Shown piece after piece: positions 51,753 through 59,322 of a stretch of DNA of 64,000 nucleotides. A program made the translations under genes and the position numbers. The first letter of the stretch is position 1. Every line of letters begins with the position of its first letter. The notes beneath the pieces are model-generated. The model worked only from the letters and a program-made list of their open reading frames with translations, was not told the origin of the DNA and did not search any database. This DNA is from Pseudohongiella sp. (GTDB lineage: Bacteria > Pseudomonadota > Gammaproteobacteria > Pseudomonadales > Pseudohongiellaceae). The stretch spans positions 124,001-188,000 of the forward strand of contig NZ_DRFV01000006.1 in assembly GCF_011050365.1 (NCBI RefSeq). The letters run 5' to 3'.

Positions 51753-53945
51753 TCAGTGAACCCGGGCTGCGTCCAGGGTTGATGCCTGTGCCAGACGCTG
51801 AGCAAGATAGTGCTGGAGTTCGCTCCAGTCCTGTTCCGTCCACAGGTTGTTTTTCATCATCATGCGTTGATTATCATAGGCTTCACGGGATTGTCTGCTC
51901 AGGGCGACACCGGTGACAGCTTCCATGGCCATGACGCCCTCCATCAATCGGCGCTGCCATGTCAGCCCGGCGCCCAGAGACTCCAGCAAGGCCAGGTATT
52001 CCGGCGAATACAGCACTTTGTCGGAGAAGTACTTCTCGGCCAGGTGAGTGACGTTGAACAGCCGTCGCAAGTGCACCGGTGGCAGATTTTGCCAGTACTG
52101 CACGCCCCGTTCGATGTCGCCAACCATGAGCGCCAGCACACCGTTGTTGTAGTAGAAGTCGGGGTTGTCACGCAAGGCCGCGTGATAGGCCGGTGTGTCG
52201 GCCTGAATGTCGCCGGCCAGGAAGCCCATGGTGTTTTCCGAATAGTGCGTCAGAATGCCTTCGAGGTCGACTTCACGTTGCTGGTTCAGGTAAATCCGGG
52301 CCTGCCGGAAATCGCCCAGGGCGGCCAGATTAACCGCAACCGATCCCAGGAAAGCAACATGATAGGGTCGTTGTTGCAGTTGATTTTTGCGCGCCATCAC
52401 TGACTCGGCGGGTGTCAGTATATTGGTGCGGTAGCTCCAGGCCTCGTCCGGTGATATCTCAAACGGCCCGGCCTCTGCTGCCTGCTCGAGAAATTGTGCG
52501 GCTTCGTCGTACATACGCGCACCGATCAGCAGCAGGGCGTAGTGGCTGAGCGCAAAATGCGGCGGCGTGCCGGACAGAATCTGCTCGCGCAGCTGCATCT
52601 CCTGCTGAATATAGCTGGAGCCTCGCAAGCGCAATTTGATGGCGTGGATGGAGTCCAGTATGTCGCTGTCCGGATTGATCTGGGAGATCTGTCGGTGAGT
52701 GTCCAGCACCAGCTGGTACATCTTGTTTATTTTTTCCTCGCCGCTGTATACGGCCAGATTATTGGCGGCGGTAGCGACGCCGTGATAGGCGTTGAGAAAC
52801 GTCGGATCCAGTTCAATGGCGGCCTGATGGGATTCGATTGCCCGTTCCCAGTCTGGCGGGCTGAACTGATTATTGTAAAACTCCCCGCGCAGGAAGTGTT
52901 CATATGCCATGGCATTGGTCGTCCCCCAGTCACGCATCTGCGTGCGTTCGCTCTCATTGAGATACACCCGGAGCGCGCTGGTGACATTGGAGACAATTTC
53001 ATCCTGGACCGCAAAAATATCATTCATGGGCAGGTCGAACTGATCTGAGTACTGGCGCAGGCCGTCACTGGCGCGAACCAGTTGCACAATCACGCGCAAG
53101 CGCCCCTCCGAGGTCATGACGCTGCCTTGCAGCACGTGATCTGCCTGTTGCAGATAGCTGTCGTCATAACGGCGGCTGGCTGCCATCAATTCTGCGTTAC
53201 GGGCAGGGGACAGCACCTGCAGGTGTCCCAGCTTGGAGAGGCCGTGAATCAGCGATTCGCGCAGTCCTTCAGCCAGAATCTGGTTCTCGTCACTGAAGTC
53301 CCGCGAAGCAAACGGCAACACTGCCAGCTTAACAACGCCGTTGGCTTCGGGTGTGGTTTCCGGGCTGCGCAACAACAGGGGCGCACTGATCACCAGCGTG
53401 CCCAGCATGGCGGCGATGGCCAGTTTGCGCCATAAAGTCCACCGGCTGCCTGTTGCGGAAGAGTCGTGACCCGGGCCTGATGTCGGCGCCGCATCCGGTT
53501 GCCCGGCGGCGTGAGTCGGGTTGCCTGCGCTGCCGGTGCTGCCTGCGTCAGCCGCTACAACCGTCTCAGATTCGGCGGCGACGGATTGCGGCGCCCCGGT
53601 CGTAACCCGCGCAATCAGCGTATACCCGCGTTTGGGGATGGTTTTGATATAACTGGGGTTGTGCGCATTGTCCTGCAGCGCGCTGCGTAATTCGGCAATA
53701 GCCTTGTGCACAGCGTGGTCAGAGGCGATCGGCGAGCGCCAGATGGTTTCCAGAAACTCCCCGGGGCTGACGACGTTGCCGGCACGTTCGATGAGAAGCT
53801 TGAGCACATCCATGCTGCGAGGCGTGATCTTGGTCTCCACACCATTTTTTTCGACCGTACAGGCCCCCGGTGATAGCAGCCAGTCACCGATCAGGAGTGT
53901 TTGATAGTCATGCGCTGAGGATGTCTTTTTTTGGGTCATGGCCAT
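51753..53945 (-). CDS. CadC/ToxR-like membrane-bound regulator with TolB-like and TPR-type domains
   Basis: A 730-residue regulator. Residues about 16-112 form an OmpR-type winged helix (LLSPGACTVEKNGVETKITP, SDHAVHKAIAELRSALQDN, YIKTIPKRGYTLIARV). A flexible Ala/Gly/Ser-rich linker follows, then one membrane span (about 175-192). The periplasmic part starts with a TolB-N-like module (VVKLAVLPFASRDFSDENQI, LAEGLRESLIHGLSKLGHLQ) and continues as TPR-like helical repeats. Such proteins sense a periplasmic signal and activate nearby genes; the neighbour TBDR 2 is the obvious candidate. Confidence 0.85.
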   Translation of the reverse strand: MAMTQKKTSSAHDYQTLLIGDWLLSPGACTVEKNGVETKITPRSMDVLKLLIERAGNVVSPGEFLETIWRSPIASDHAVHKAIAELRSALQDNAHNPSYIKTIPKRGYTLIARVTTGAPQSVAAESETVVAADAGSTGSAGNPTHAAGQPDAAPTSGPGHDSSATGSRWTLWRKLAIAAMLGTLVISAPLLLRSPETTPEANGVVKLAVLPFASRDFSDENQILAEGLRESLIHGLSKLGHLQVLSPARNAELMAASRRYDDSYLQQADHVLQGSVMTSEGRLRVIVQLVRASDGLRQYSDQFDLPMNDIFAVQDEIVSNVTSALRVYLNESERTQMRDWGTTNAMAYEHFLRGEFYNNQFSPPDWERAIESHQAAIELDPTFLNAYHGVATAANNLAVYSGEEKINKMYQLVLDTHRQISQINPDSDILDSIHAIKLRLRGSSYIQQEMQLREQILSGTPPHFALSHYALLLIGARMYDEAAQFLEQAAEAGPFEISPDEAWSYRTNILTPAESVMARKNQLQQRPYHVAFLGSVAVNLAALGDFRQARIYLNQQREVDLEGILTHYSENTMGFLAGDIQADTPAYHAALRDNPDFYYNNGVLALMVGDIERGVQYWQNLPPVHLRRLFNVTHLAEKYFSDKVLYSPEYLALLESLGAGLTWQRRLMEGVMAMEAVTGVALSRQSREAYDNQRMMMKNNLWTEQDWSELQHYLAQRLAQASTLDAARVH

Positions 53946-54407
53946 GCTTTCTTTTTATACCAGTATGCAAACAAATACTACGTCAAAGGTCAAGATTTTG
54001 TGTCAATGATTTGACTTCTGTTTCGCCAGGGGAAAACTGTTACTTTAACGACATCCGGCACTCCTCAAAATTGCAGAAATTTGATCTCACCCGGACCGCG
54101 TCAGGCCGACAGGTTCAACATCGTTGATGCAATTTAAGGGCCAGCAAGGTTGTCAGGGGTAAGGGCGAAACAGCGCCAGGATCCGGCCCGGGCGTGCGCC
54201 ATGATGATGCGCGCCCGTTCTGCGCGCACCATCCTGGGGCCCGCCAGCGGGGTGCCGGAGAAATTTTAGTAGGTTTTGGGGATCTTTCAGGCAGGACTTT
54301 GTTCCCTTGTTTGGGTAATAATGCAAGAGTACAAGCAGTCCGGGGTGGCAATTCGCTTTATTGCGTCCCCCCGATTTACAAGAATTAGATCGCAGAGGAT
54401 TACATCC
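53946..54407. promoter_or_regulatory. Intergenic leader region between regulator and amine oxidase
   Basis: The 462-bp gap has two parts. Near the regulator start there is a cluster of GTCAA (53982, 53989, 54002) with TTGAC at 54011; 54002-54015 (GTCAATGATTTGAC) is a perfect-arm dyad. Between 54189 and 54260 the DNA is GC-rich. A 9-bp stem (54189-54197 with 54209-54217) competes with an alternative hairpin (TGCGCGC at 54208 with GCGCGCA at 54222). These may form a structured leader for the amine oxidase mRNA. No promoter was identified. Confidence 0.35.
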
Positions 54408-55979
54408 GTGTCAAAACCCGTTTCCCGTCGAGAATTTTTGAATCTTATCGCCGCCACCGGTGGCGTTGCCGCTGTGCTTGGCATAGGTGGCGCGCTGGGT
54501 CTTATTCCCGGCACTACCTCTGCCAGTGTCCCCAATCTGATGCCGCTGAACGGCCAGCGCAAACGCGTGTTGATTCTGGGGGGAGGTATCTCTGGTCTGA
54601 CAACCGCATACGAGCTTGGCAAGGCCGGCTATGATTGCACCGTGCTGGAGGCCTCACATCGCTGCGGCGGACGCGTCATGACCGTGCGTCATGGTGACCT
54701 CATTGATGAAATAGGCAATCCGCAGATTTGTAACTTCGATGATGAACCTCATCTGTATTTCAATTGTGGTGCCGCCCGGATTCCCAGTACACATGCCAAT
54801 GTGCTGGCCTATTGCAAGGAGCTGGGTGTTGACCTGGAGATGTTCATCAATGAAAACAAGCAGGCTCTGGTCCATGATCCGGATCTCAACGGCGGCAAGC
54901 CCATGCGTAACATTGATATCAGCACCAACCTGAAAGGGTTTATGGCCGAGCTGATGTGGAAGGGCTACAACAATGCCGAACTGGATCAGCCATTCACCGA
55001 TGATGAGGCCCAGAAGATCGTGACCCTTATCCGTCAGTTTGGTGACCTGGACGCCAATGGCGAATACCACGGCAGCGGCAGAGCCGGTTATGTTTCGGGT
55101 GGTTATATAGACGAAGGCGTGCATCATGAAATGATCAACATTCGTGACATCCTGCAGGCCAACGTTGGTCTGCTGCGCTCCACTCTGCTGGAAAATGAAG
55201 GCGAGACCGCGCCCATGCTGATGCAGCCGGTGCACGGTATGGACAATATCATCAAGGCTTTCACCCGCCAGCTTGACGGCAAGATTGAATACCATGCCAT
55301 GGTGGCGGGGGTTTATGACCATGGCGACAGGGTACATGTGCTGTACGACAAGGACGGCGAGCGTCACCGTGTGGAAGCCGACTATGTGTTTAACTGTATT
55401 CCATCCCACCTCATGGTGGGTATAGATAATAACCTGCCTGAAGCATACATCACCGCCATGCGTCAGATTGGCCGCGGGGAAGCTTACAAAGGGGCTTTCC
55501 AGATGAAAGAACGATTCTGGGAAAAAGACAGCATTTACGGTGGCATCACCTGGACCAATCAGCCGATCCGTCAGCTGTGGTATCCGTTCCATGGTTTGCT
55601 GAAACAGAAGGGCGTGATGCTCGCTGCCTATGACTACGGTGGCGGCTCTGAGTTCATGCGTATGACTCACGAAGAGCGCATCGAGGCCATGCTGGCACAA
55701 GGTGAGCAGGTGCACCCGGAGTACCGTGAAATGGCGGAAAACGGCATTACCATCGCCTGGCACCGTATGAATCACATGCTGGGCTGCTCTGCCCGTTGGG
55801 GGCAAATGACACCGGAGAAAATGCAATACTACCGTGCACTGCAGCAACCCAGTGGCCGTCATTACTTTATTGGTGATCAGGTGAGTATTCATGCCGCGTG
55901 GATGGAAAGCGCCATTCAGTCGGCACACTGGGCGTTAGCGCATATGGATCAGCAAGTCCGGGCAGAAGTCGGCGCCTGA
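54408..55979 (+). CDS. Tat-exported flavin amine oxidase (L-amino acid oxidase-like)
   Basis: A 523-residue FAD enzyme that oxidises amines or amino acids to imines with H2O2. The twin-arginine motif SRREFLNL at residues 6-13 and hydrophobic stretch (AATGGVAAVLGIGGALGLIP) indicate export after folding. The FAD site is RVLILGGGISGLTTAYELGK, followed by CTVLEASHRCGGRV; near the C terminus is HYFIGDQVSIHAAWMESAIQ, which contacts the flavin. The start is GTG at 54408, with AGAGGATTACATCC upstream; longer in-frame reading is unlikely because the Tat motif would be buried. Substrate not known. Confidence 0.88.
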   Translation: MSKPVSRREFLNLIAATGGVAAVLGIGGALGLIPGTTSASVPNLMPLNGQRKRVLILGGGISGLTTAYELGKAGYDCTVLEASHRCGGRVMTVRHGDLIDEIGNPQICNFDDEPHLYFNCGAARIPSTHANVLAYCKELGVDLEMFINENKQALVHDPDLNGGKPMRNIDISTNLKGFMAELMWKGYNNAELDQPFTDDEAQKIVTLIRQFGDLDANGEYHGSGRAGYVSGGYIDEGVHHEMINIRDILQANVGLLRSTLLENEGETAPMLMQPVHGMDNIIKAFTRQLDGKIEYHAMVAGVYDHGDRVHVLYDKDGERHRVEADYVFNCIPSHLMVGIDNNLPEAYITAMRQIGRGEAYKGAFQMKERFWEKDSIYGGITWTNQPIRQLWYPFHGLLKQKGVMLAAYDYGGGSEFMRMTHEERIEAMLAQGEQVHPEYREMAENGITIAWHRMNHMLGCSARWGQMTPEKMQYYRALQQPSGRHYFIGDQVSIHAAWMESAIQSAHWALAHMDQQVRAEVGA

Positions 55980-55991
55980 TTCATTGCCAGT

Positions 55992-56033
55992 TTGATCTGC
56001 ATCAAAATAGGGCTCTCCCGCTGAACTTAGTAT
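55992..56033 (+). promoter_or_regulatory. FNR/Anr box and class II promoter
   Basis: TTGATCTGCATCAA at 55992-56005 matches the FNR/Anr consensus TTGAT-N4-ATCAA exactly. With the centre at 55998.5, the class II start point (-41.5) falls at 56040, and the -10 position 56028-56033 reads TAGTAT, four of six. It would drive the small exported protein at 56081 under low oxygen. Confidence 0.75.
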
Positions 56034-56080
56034 GACGTGGTTTTTGTTCAATCACCGATGACTGATAGGCGGGAGATACC

Positions 56081-56473
56081 ATGATAAATAGATCAACTCT
56101 GCAAAAAACCTTGCTGGTGACCGGTTTGCTGTTCGGCAGCCAAACGGCGCTGGCGCAGATTGAGGGTGTATACAAGTCAGATAGCGGCGACGACTGCATT
56201 CTTACCATTTCCGAAATCAATATCCCTGTTCCCAAGTTTGGCGATGCCTATTACCGCATTGAATCGCGTGGGATAGCTGCCTGCATGTGGGACGGTGTGG
56301 GTATTTCCATCTCCACCAATCTGACGGGCGGCTACGTCACCCTGCCGCCGGTGCACAATCGCGTAAGCATTAATGCCAAGTGGCTTTTCGGGCCCACCAG
56401 TCCAAAGATTGAGATGGAGCAGCGCAATGCGGATGGCGAGCATGTGCTTACCGGGACCTTTACCCGGCAATAA
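56081..56473 (+). CDS. Small exported protein of unknown function
   Basis: A 130-residue protein with a clear signal peptide (MINRSTLQKTLLVTGLLFGS, then QTALAQIEG). The mature part of about 105 residues is rich in beta strand and has two cysteines (DDCILTI and AACMWDG) that could form a disulfide, with paired TLPPVHNRVSI and PKIEMEQRNADGEHVLTGTF. I do not recognise a family. It stands directly behind the FNR box, 101 bp after the amine oxidase, in the same direction, so oxygen-responsive expression is likely. Confidence 0.75.
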   Translation: MINRSTLQKTLLVTGLLFGSQTALAQIEGVYKSDSGDDCILTISEINIPVPKFGDAYYRIESRGIAACMWDGVGISISTNLTGGYVTLPPVHNRVSINAKWLFGPTSPKIEMEQRNADGEHVLTGTFTRQ

Positions 56474-56511
56474 CACGCCAGTTGCTATTCATTCTTCCTG
56501 AATGCGAAAGT

Positions 56512-56539
56512 GCGGGAGCCGCGGGGAAGCGGTTCCCGC
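56512..56539. repeat. GC-rich inverted repeat after the small exported gene
   Basis: GCGGGAGCCGC (56512-56522) and GCGGTTCCCGC (56529-56539) form an 11-bp stem with one G-T wobble and a GGGGAA loop. There is no T-run. It may be a REP-like element or an mRNA stabiliser; I see no second copy in the window. Confidence 0.45.
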
Positions 56540-56670
56540 AAGACCTGTGTGTGCATAAGCTACGGAATGGCTCCGTCGTAAGTTGAATGCATTCACAATC
56601 TGTTGAACTGCGGCACAAGCTGGTTTAGTCTTCTTGTTTTCGCCGAACAACCGTGTCAGGAGCAGAATAA

Positions 56671-58311
56671 ATGACAATGCAACAGACTCCACTCTTAATG
56701 CACCGGCTGATGGATCGGGGTGCCATGCTGCAACCCGATGTTGAAGTCTTGACGGCTACTGCCGATGGCGCCCGCAGCCAGACCATGCTGGAAACCCGCA
56801 ACCGTGCCCACCAGCTGGCTCATGCATTAAAGGATGCCGGTATCGAGATCGGTGACCGTGTCGGGACGTTCATGTGGAATGGCTCCCGTCACCTCGAGGC
56901 TTATCACGCTGTCGCCTGTATGGGTGCGGTGATTCATACGCTCAACATCCGACTGTCTCCGGTTGACCTGGAATACATCATCAATCACGCGCAGGACAAG
57001 ATCATCATTGTTGATGCTGACGTTCTGCCCGCGCTGGAAAAGCTGGCAGGCAAGATGCCCAGTGTGGAAAAAATTGTGGTCGCTGCCGAGCCCGGGTTTG
57101 AAAACTGGGAAACCAGCTTGCCCAATGCCATCGATTACGAAGAGTTCATTAAAGGCAAACCCACCCAATATCAGTGGCCGGAAATAGACGAAAACTCGGC
57201 TATGGGTCTGTGTTATACCAGCGGCACTACGGGCAAACCCAAAGGTGTGATGTATACCCACCGCGCCAATTATCTGCATACCGTTGCTATTGCGATGACC
57301 GATGTCATGGGGCTGTCGGCAACCGATACCTTGCTGGGTATTGTGCCCATGTTCCACGCCAACGCCTGGGGCCTGCCCTGGGTGGCCTGCATGCTGGGTA
57401 TGAAACAGGTGTATCCGCATCGGTTCATGGTGCCTGATCACCTGGCCCGCATGATCATGGATTATGATGTCACCATTTCGGCTGGCGTACCTACGATCTG
57501 GCAAGGGGTAAAAGGCCTGATCGAGGCCAATCCGGGCAAGTATAAATTCAGTGCGCTGACACGGCTGACCTGCGGTGGTTCAGCGCCGCCCCCGTCACTG
57601 ATCGAGTGGTTCTGGGAGGCGCTGGGTGTGGAAATGGTGCAGGGTTGGGGCATGACCGAGACCAGTCCGCTGGCCACCATCAGTCGCCGCACCGGCAAGC
57701 GCAAGCATCTGGATATGGGCGATGCCGAGCGGGCCGCCAATCAGGCCAAAGCCGGTTTGCCGATTCCGGGGCTGGAGATTGAGATTTTTGATGATGAATG
57801 GAATGTGCTGCCGCACGATGGTAAGGCGTTCGGCGAACTGCTGATCCGTGGTCCCTGGATTTGTTCGGAATATTTCAACAACCCGCAGCCGGACAAATTC
57901 CACGATGGCTGGCTGGTCACAGGCGATGTTGCCAAGATTGATCCGGAAGGTTACATCATCATCACTGACCGCTCCAAAGACCTGATCAAATCAGGTGGTG
58001 AGTGGATATCATCCGTCGATCTGGAAAACCACATCGCTGGTTTGGCTGCTGTGTCCCAGGCCTGCGTCGTGGCGCATCCGCATCCGCGCTGGGATGAGCG
58101 CCCGGTAGCATTGGTTATCAAAAAACCGGATGCCGAGCTGACGCCGGAACAGGTCATCGCGCATTGTGATGGCAAATTTGCCAAATGGCAGCTGCCGGAT
58201 GATGTGTTGTTCGTGGATTCGATTCCGTTGACTGCGACAGGCAAGATGGACAAAAAAGTCGTTCGTGCACAACTGGAAGCCGACGGTTATAAACTGCCGG
58301 ACCAACGCTAA
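56671..58311 (+). CDS. Acyl-CoA synthetase (long/medium-chain fatty acid-CoA ligase)
   Basis: A 546-residue ANL-family ligase that activates a carboxylate as an acyl-AMP and transfers it to CoA. The phosphate loop is YTSGTTGKPKGVMYTH, followed by GWGMTETSPLATISRRTGKR, the DGWLVTGDVAKIDPEGYIII aspartate and the hinge DRSKDLIKSGGEWIS; the catalytic lysine is in LTATGKMDKKVVRAQL. The family with this pattern acts on medium and long chains. The start at 56671 has CAGGAGCAGAATAA upstream. It is the first of a small fatty-acid cluster with the TetR regulator and acyl-CoA dehydrogenase. Confidence 0.9.
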   Translation: MTMQQTPLLMHRLMDRGAMLQPDVEVLTATADGARSQTMLETRNRAHQLAHALKDAGIEIGDRVGTFMWNGSRHLEAYHAVACMGAVIHTLNIRLSPVDLEYIINHAQDKIIIVDADVLPALEKLAGKMPSVEKIVVAAEPGFENWETSLPNAIDYEEFIKGKPTQYQWPEIDENSAMGLCYTSGTTGKPKGVMYTHRANYLHTVAIAMTDVMGLSATDTLLGIVPMFHANAWGLPWVACMLGMKQVYPHRFMVPDHLARMIMDYDVTISAGVPTIWQGVKGLIEANPGKYKFSALTRLTCGGSAPPPSLIEWFWEALGVEMVQGWGMTETSPLATISRRTGKRKHLDMGDAERAANQAKAGLPIPGLEIEIFDDEWNVLPHDGKAFGELLIRGPWICSEYFNNPQPDKFHDGWLVTGDVAKIDPEGYIIITDRSKDLIKSGGEWISSVDLENHIAGLAAVSQACVVAHPHPRWDERPVALVIKKPDAELTPEQVIAHCDGKFAKWQLPDDVLFVDSIPLTATGKMDKKVVRAQLEADGYKLPDQR

Positions 58312-58351
58312 ACTAAGGAAGGTACTTGGAGAACGCACAGGTATCGAGGGT

Positions 58352-58380
58352 TGCCGGTTTTTGCTCCTGCAAAACCGGCA
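58352..58380 (+). terminator. Hairpin terminator candidate after the acyl-CoA synthetase
   Basis: TGCCGGTTTTTGC (58352-58364), loop TCCT and GCAAAACCGGCA (58369-58380) form a 12-bp stem with one bulged T, 41 bp after the stop. Only three T follow. The rest of the gap to 58641 has further GC hairpins (CAGCCCC..GGGGCTG near 58433-58466) but no gene I can support. Confidence 0.55.
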
Positions 58381-58641
58381 TTTCCGCCGGCCATGGCGCG
58401 TTCAGGTACACCCTCGCTCACAACCCCACTCCGCAGCCCCGGCAGGCGCTCCCCAAGCGGGGGCTGTTTACCTGCAGCCTCAATCTTTCCTGCCACAGAT
58501 TCTATCTCAGGGCTTGCCCTCATTTAAAGTTGCTCGATACGTGTCAGGTCCCGTCTGGCTTGTGCAATTAAGAGACGCTGGCATTGAGAGCGACTATGCT
58601 GGAGAATTCGTGACCAAACCAATACAGAGGCTCCCACGGGA

Positions 58642-59274
58642 ATGACAGTGCGCAGACGACGAGCAAAAGAAAAACAGGAGCGCCATGACGAAATACTGGA
58701 TGCCGCCGAGCTGGCGTTTTTTGACAAAGGCTACGAACAAACATCGATGGACGATATTGCGCGTACGGCCCAGCTGAGTCGTGCCCTGTTGTATGTCTAT
58801 TTCAAGGACAAGGCCGCCATCATGCGTGGCGTCATGTTGCGCGCGGCGCAGTCGTTGCAGCATCGTTTTGAGACAGCGATGGCTGCCGGCGAGACCGGGG
58901 TTGCGCAAATAGAGGGCATCGGACACGCCTACCACGCGTTTTCGGTCGATCAGGCCAACTACTTTGATGTGCTGACCAGCATGGCGACATTTCCCGGCCC
59001 CGAGGACAGAGATGCACAGCTGGTAGCGCTGGACCATTGCCGCGAGTGCGTCAATGATCTGATGGTGAAGGCGTTACAGAACGGCATACAGGATGGCAGT
59101 CTGAGTGAAACATACATTCAGAGCCCGCTTCAGACCGCGTTCTACCTGCAGGGAGCCTTGCACGGCGTCATCATGCAAACCCGTGGTGCGAAATCATCAC
59201 AATCCGATTACCCGGAAGCAGGCGACCTCATTAAATATACCATTGCCATGTTGACCAACTCGATTGAGCCCTGA
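58642..59274 (+). CDS. TetR/AcrR-family regulator
   Basis: A 210-residue repressor with an N-terminal helix-turn-helix (HDEILDAAELAFFDKGYEQT, SMDDIARTAQLSRALLYVYF) and a ligand-binding C-terminal part. It lies between the acyl-CoA synthetase and an acyl-CoA dehydrogenase, so the ligand is probably an acyl-CoA and the targets its neighbours. No clear operator was found near 58600. The next gene starts 48 bp after its stop and may be co-transcribed. Confidence 0.9.
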   Translation: MTVRRRRAKEKQERHDEILDAAELAFFDKGYEQTSMDDIARTAQLSRALLYVYFKDKAAIMRGVMLRAAQSLQHRFETAMAAGETGVAQIEGIGHAYHAFSVDQANYFDVLTSMATFPGPEDRDAQLVALDHCRECVNDLMVKALQNGIQDGSLSETYIQSPLQTAFYLQGALHGVIMQTRGAKSSQSDYPEAGDLIKYTIAMLTNSIEP

Positions 59275-59322
59275 GATCCACCTTCCTTTGAACGGCCTGG
59301 CTGGCAAAAACAGGATACTGAT

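Noticed and set aside
54276-54407. Longer N terminus for the amine oxidase
   Set aside because: It would place 44 residues before the twin-arginine signal; the GTG at 54408 has a ribosome-binding site and puts the Tat motif at the N terminus.
58326-58571. 81-codon ORF between the acyl-CoA synthetase and TetR genes
   Set aside because: It overlaps the terminator hairpin, has odd composition and no recognisable fold.
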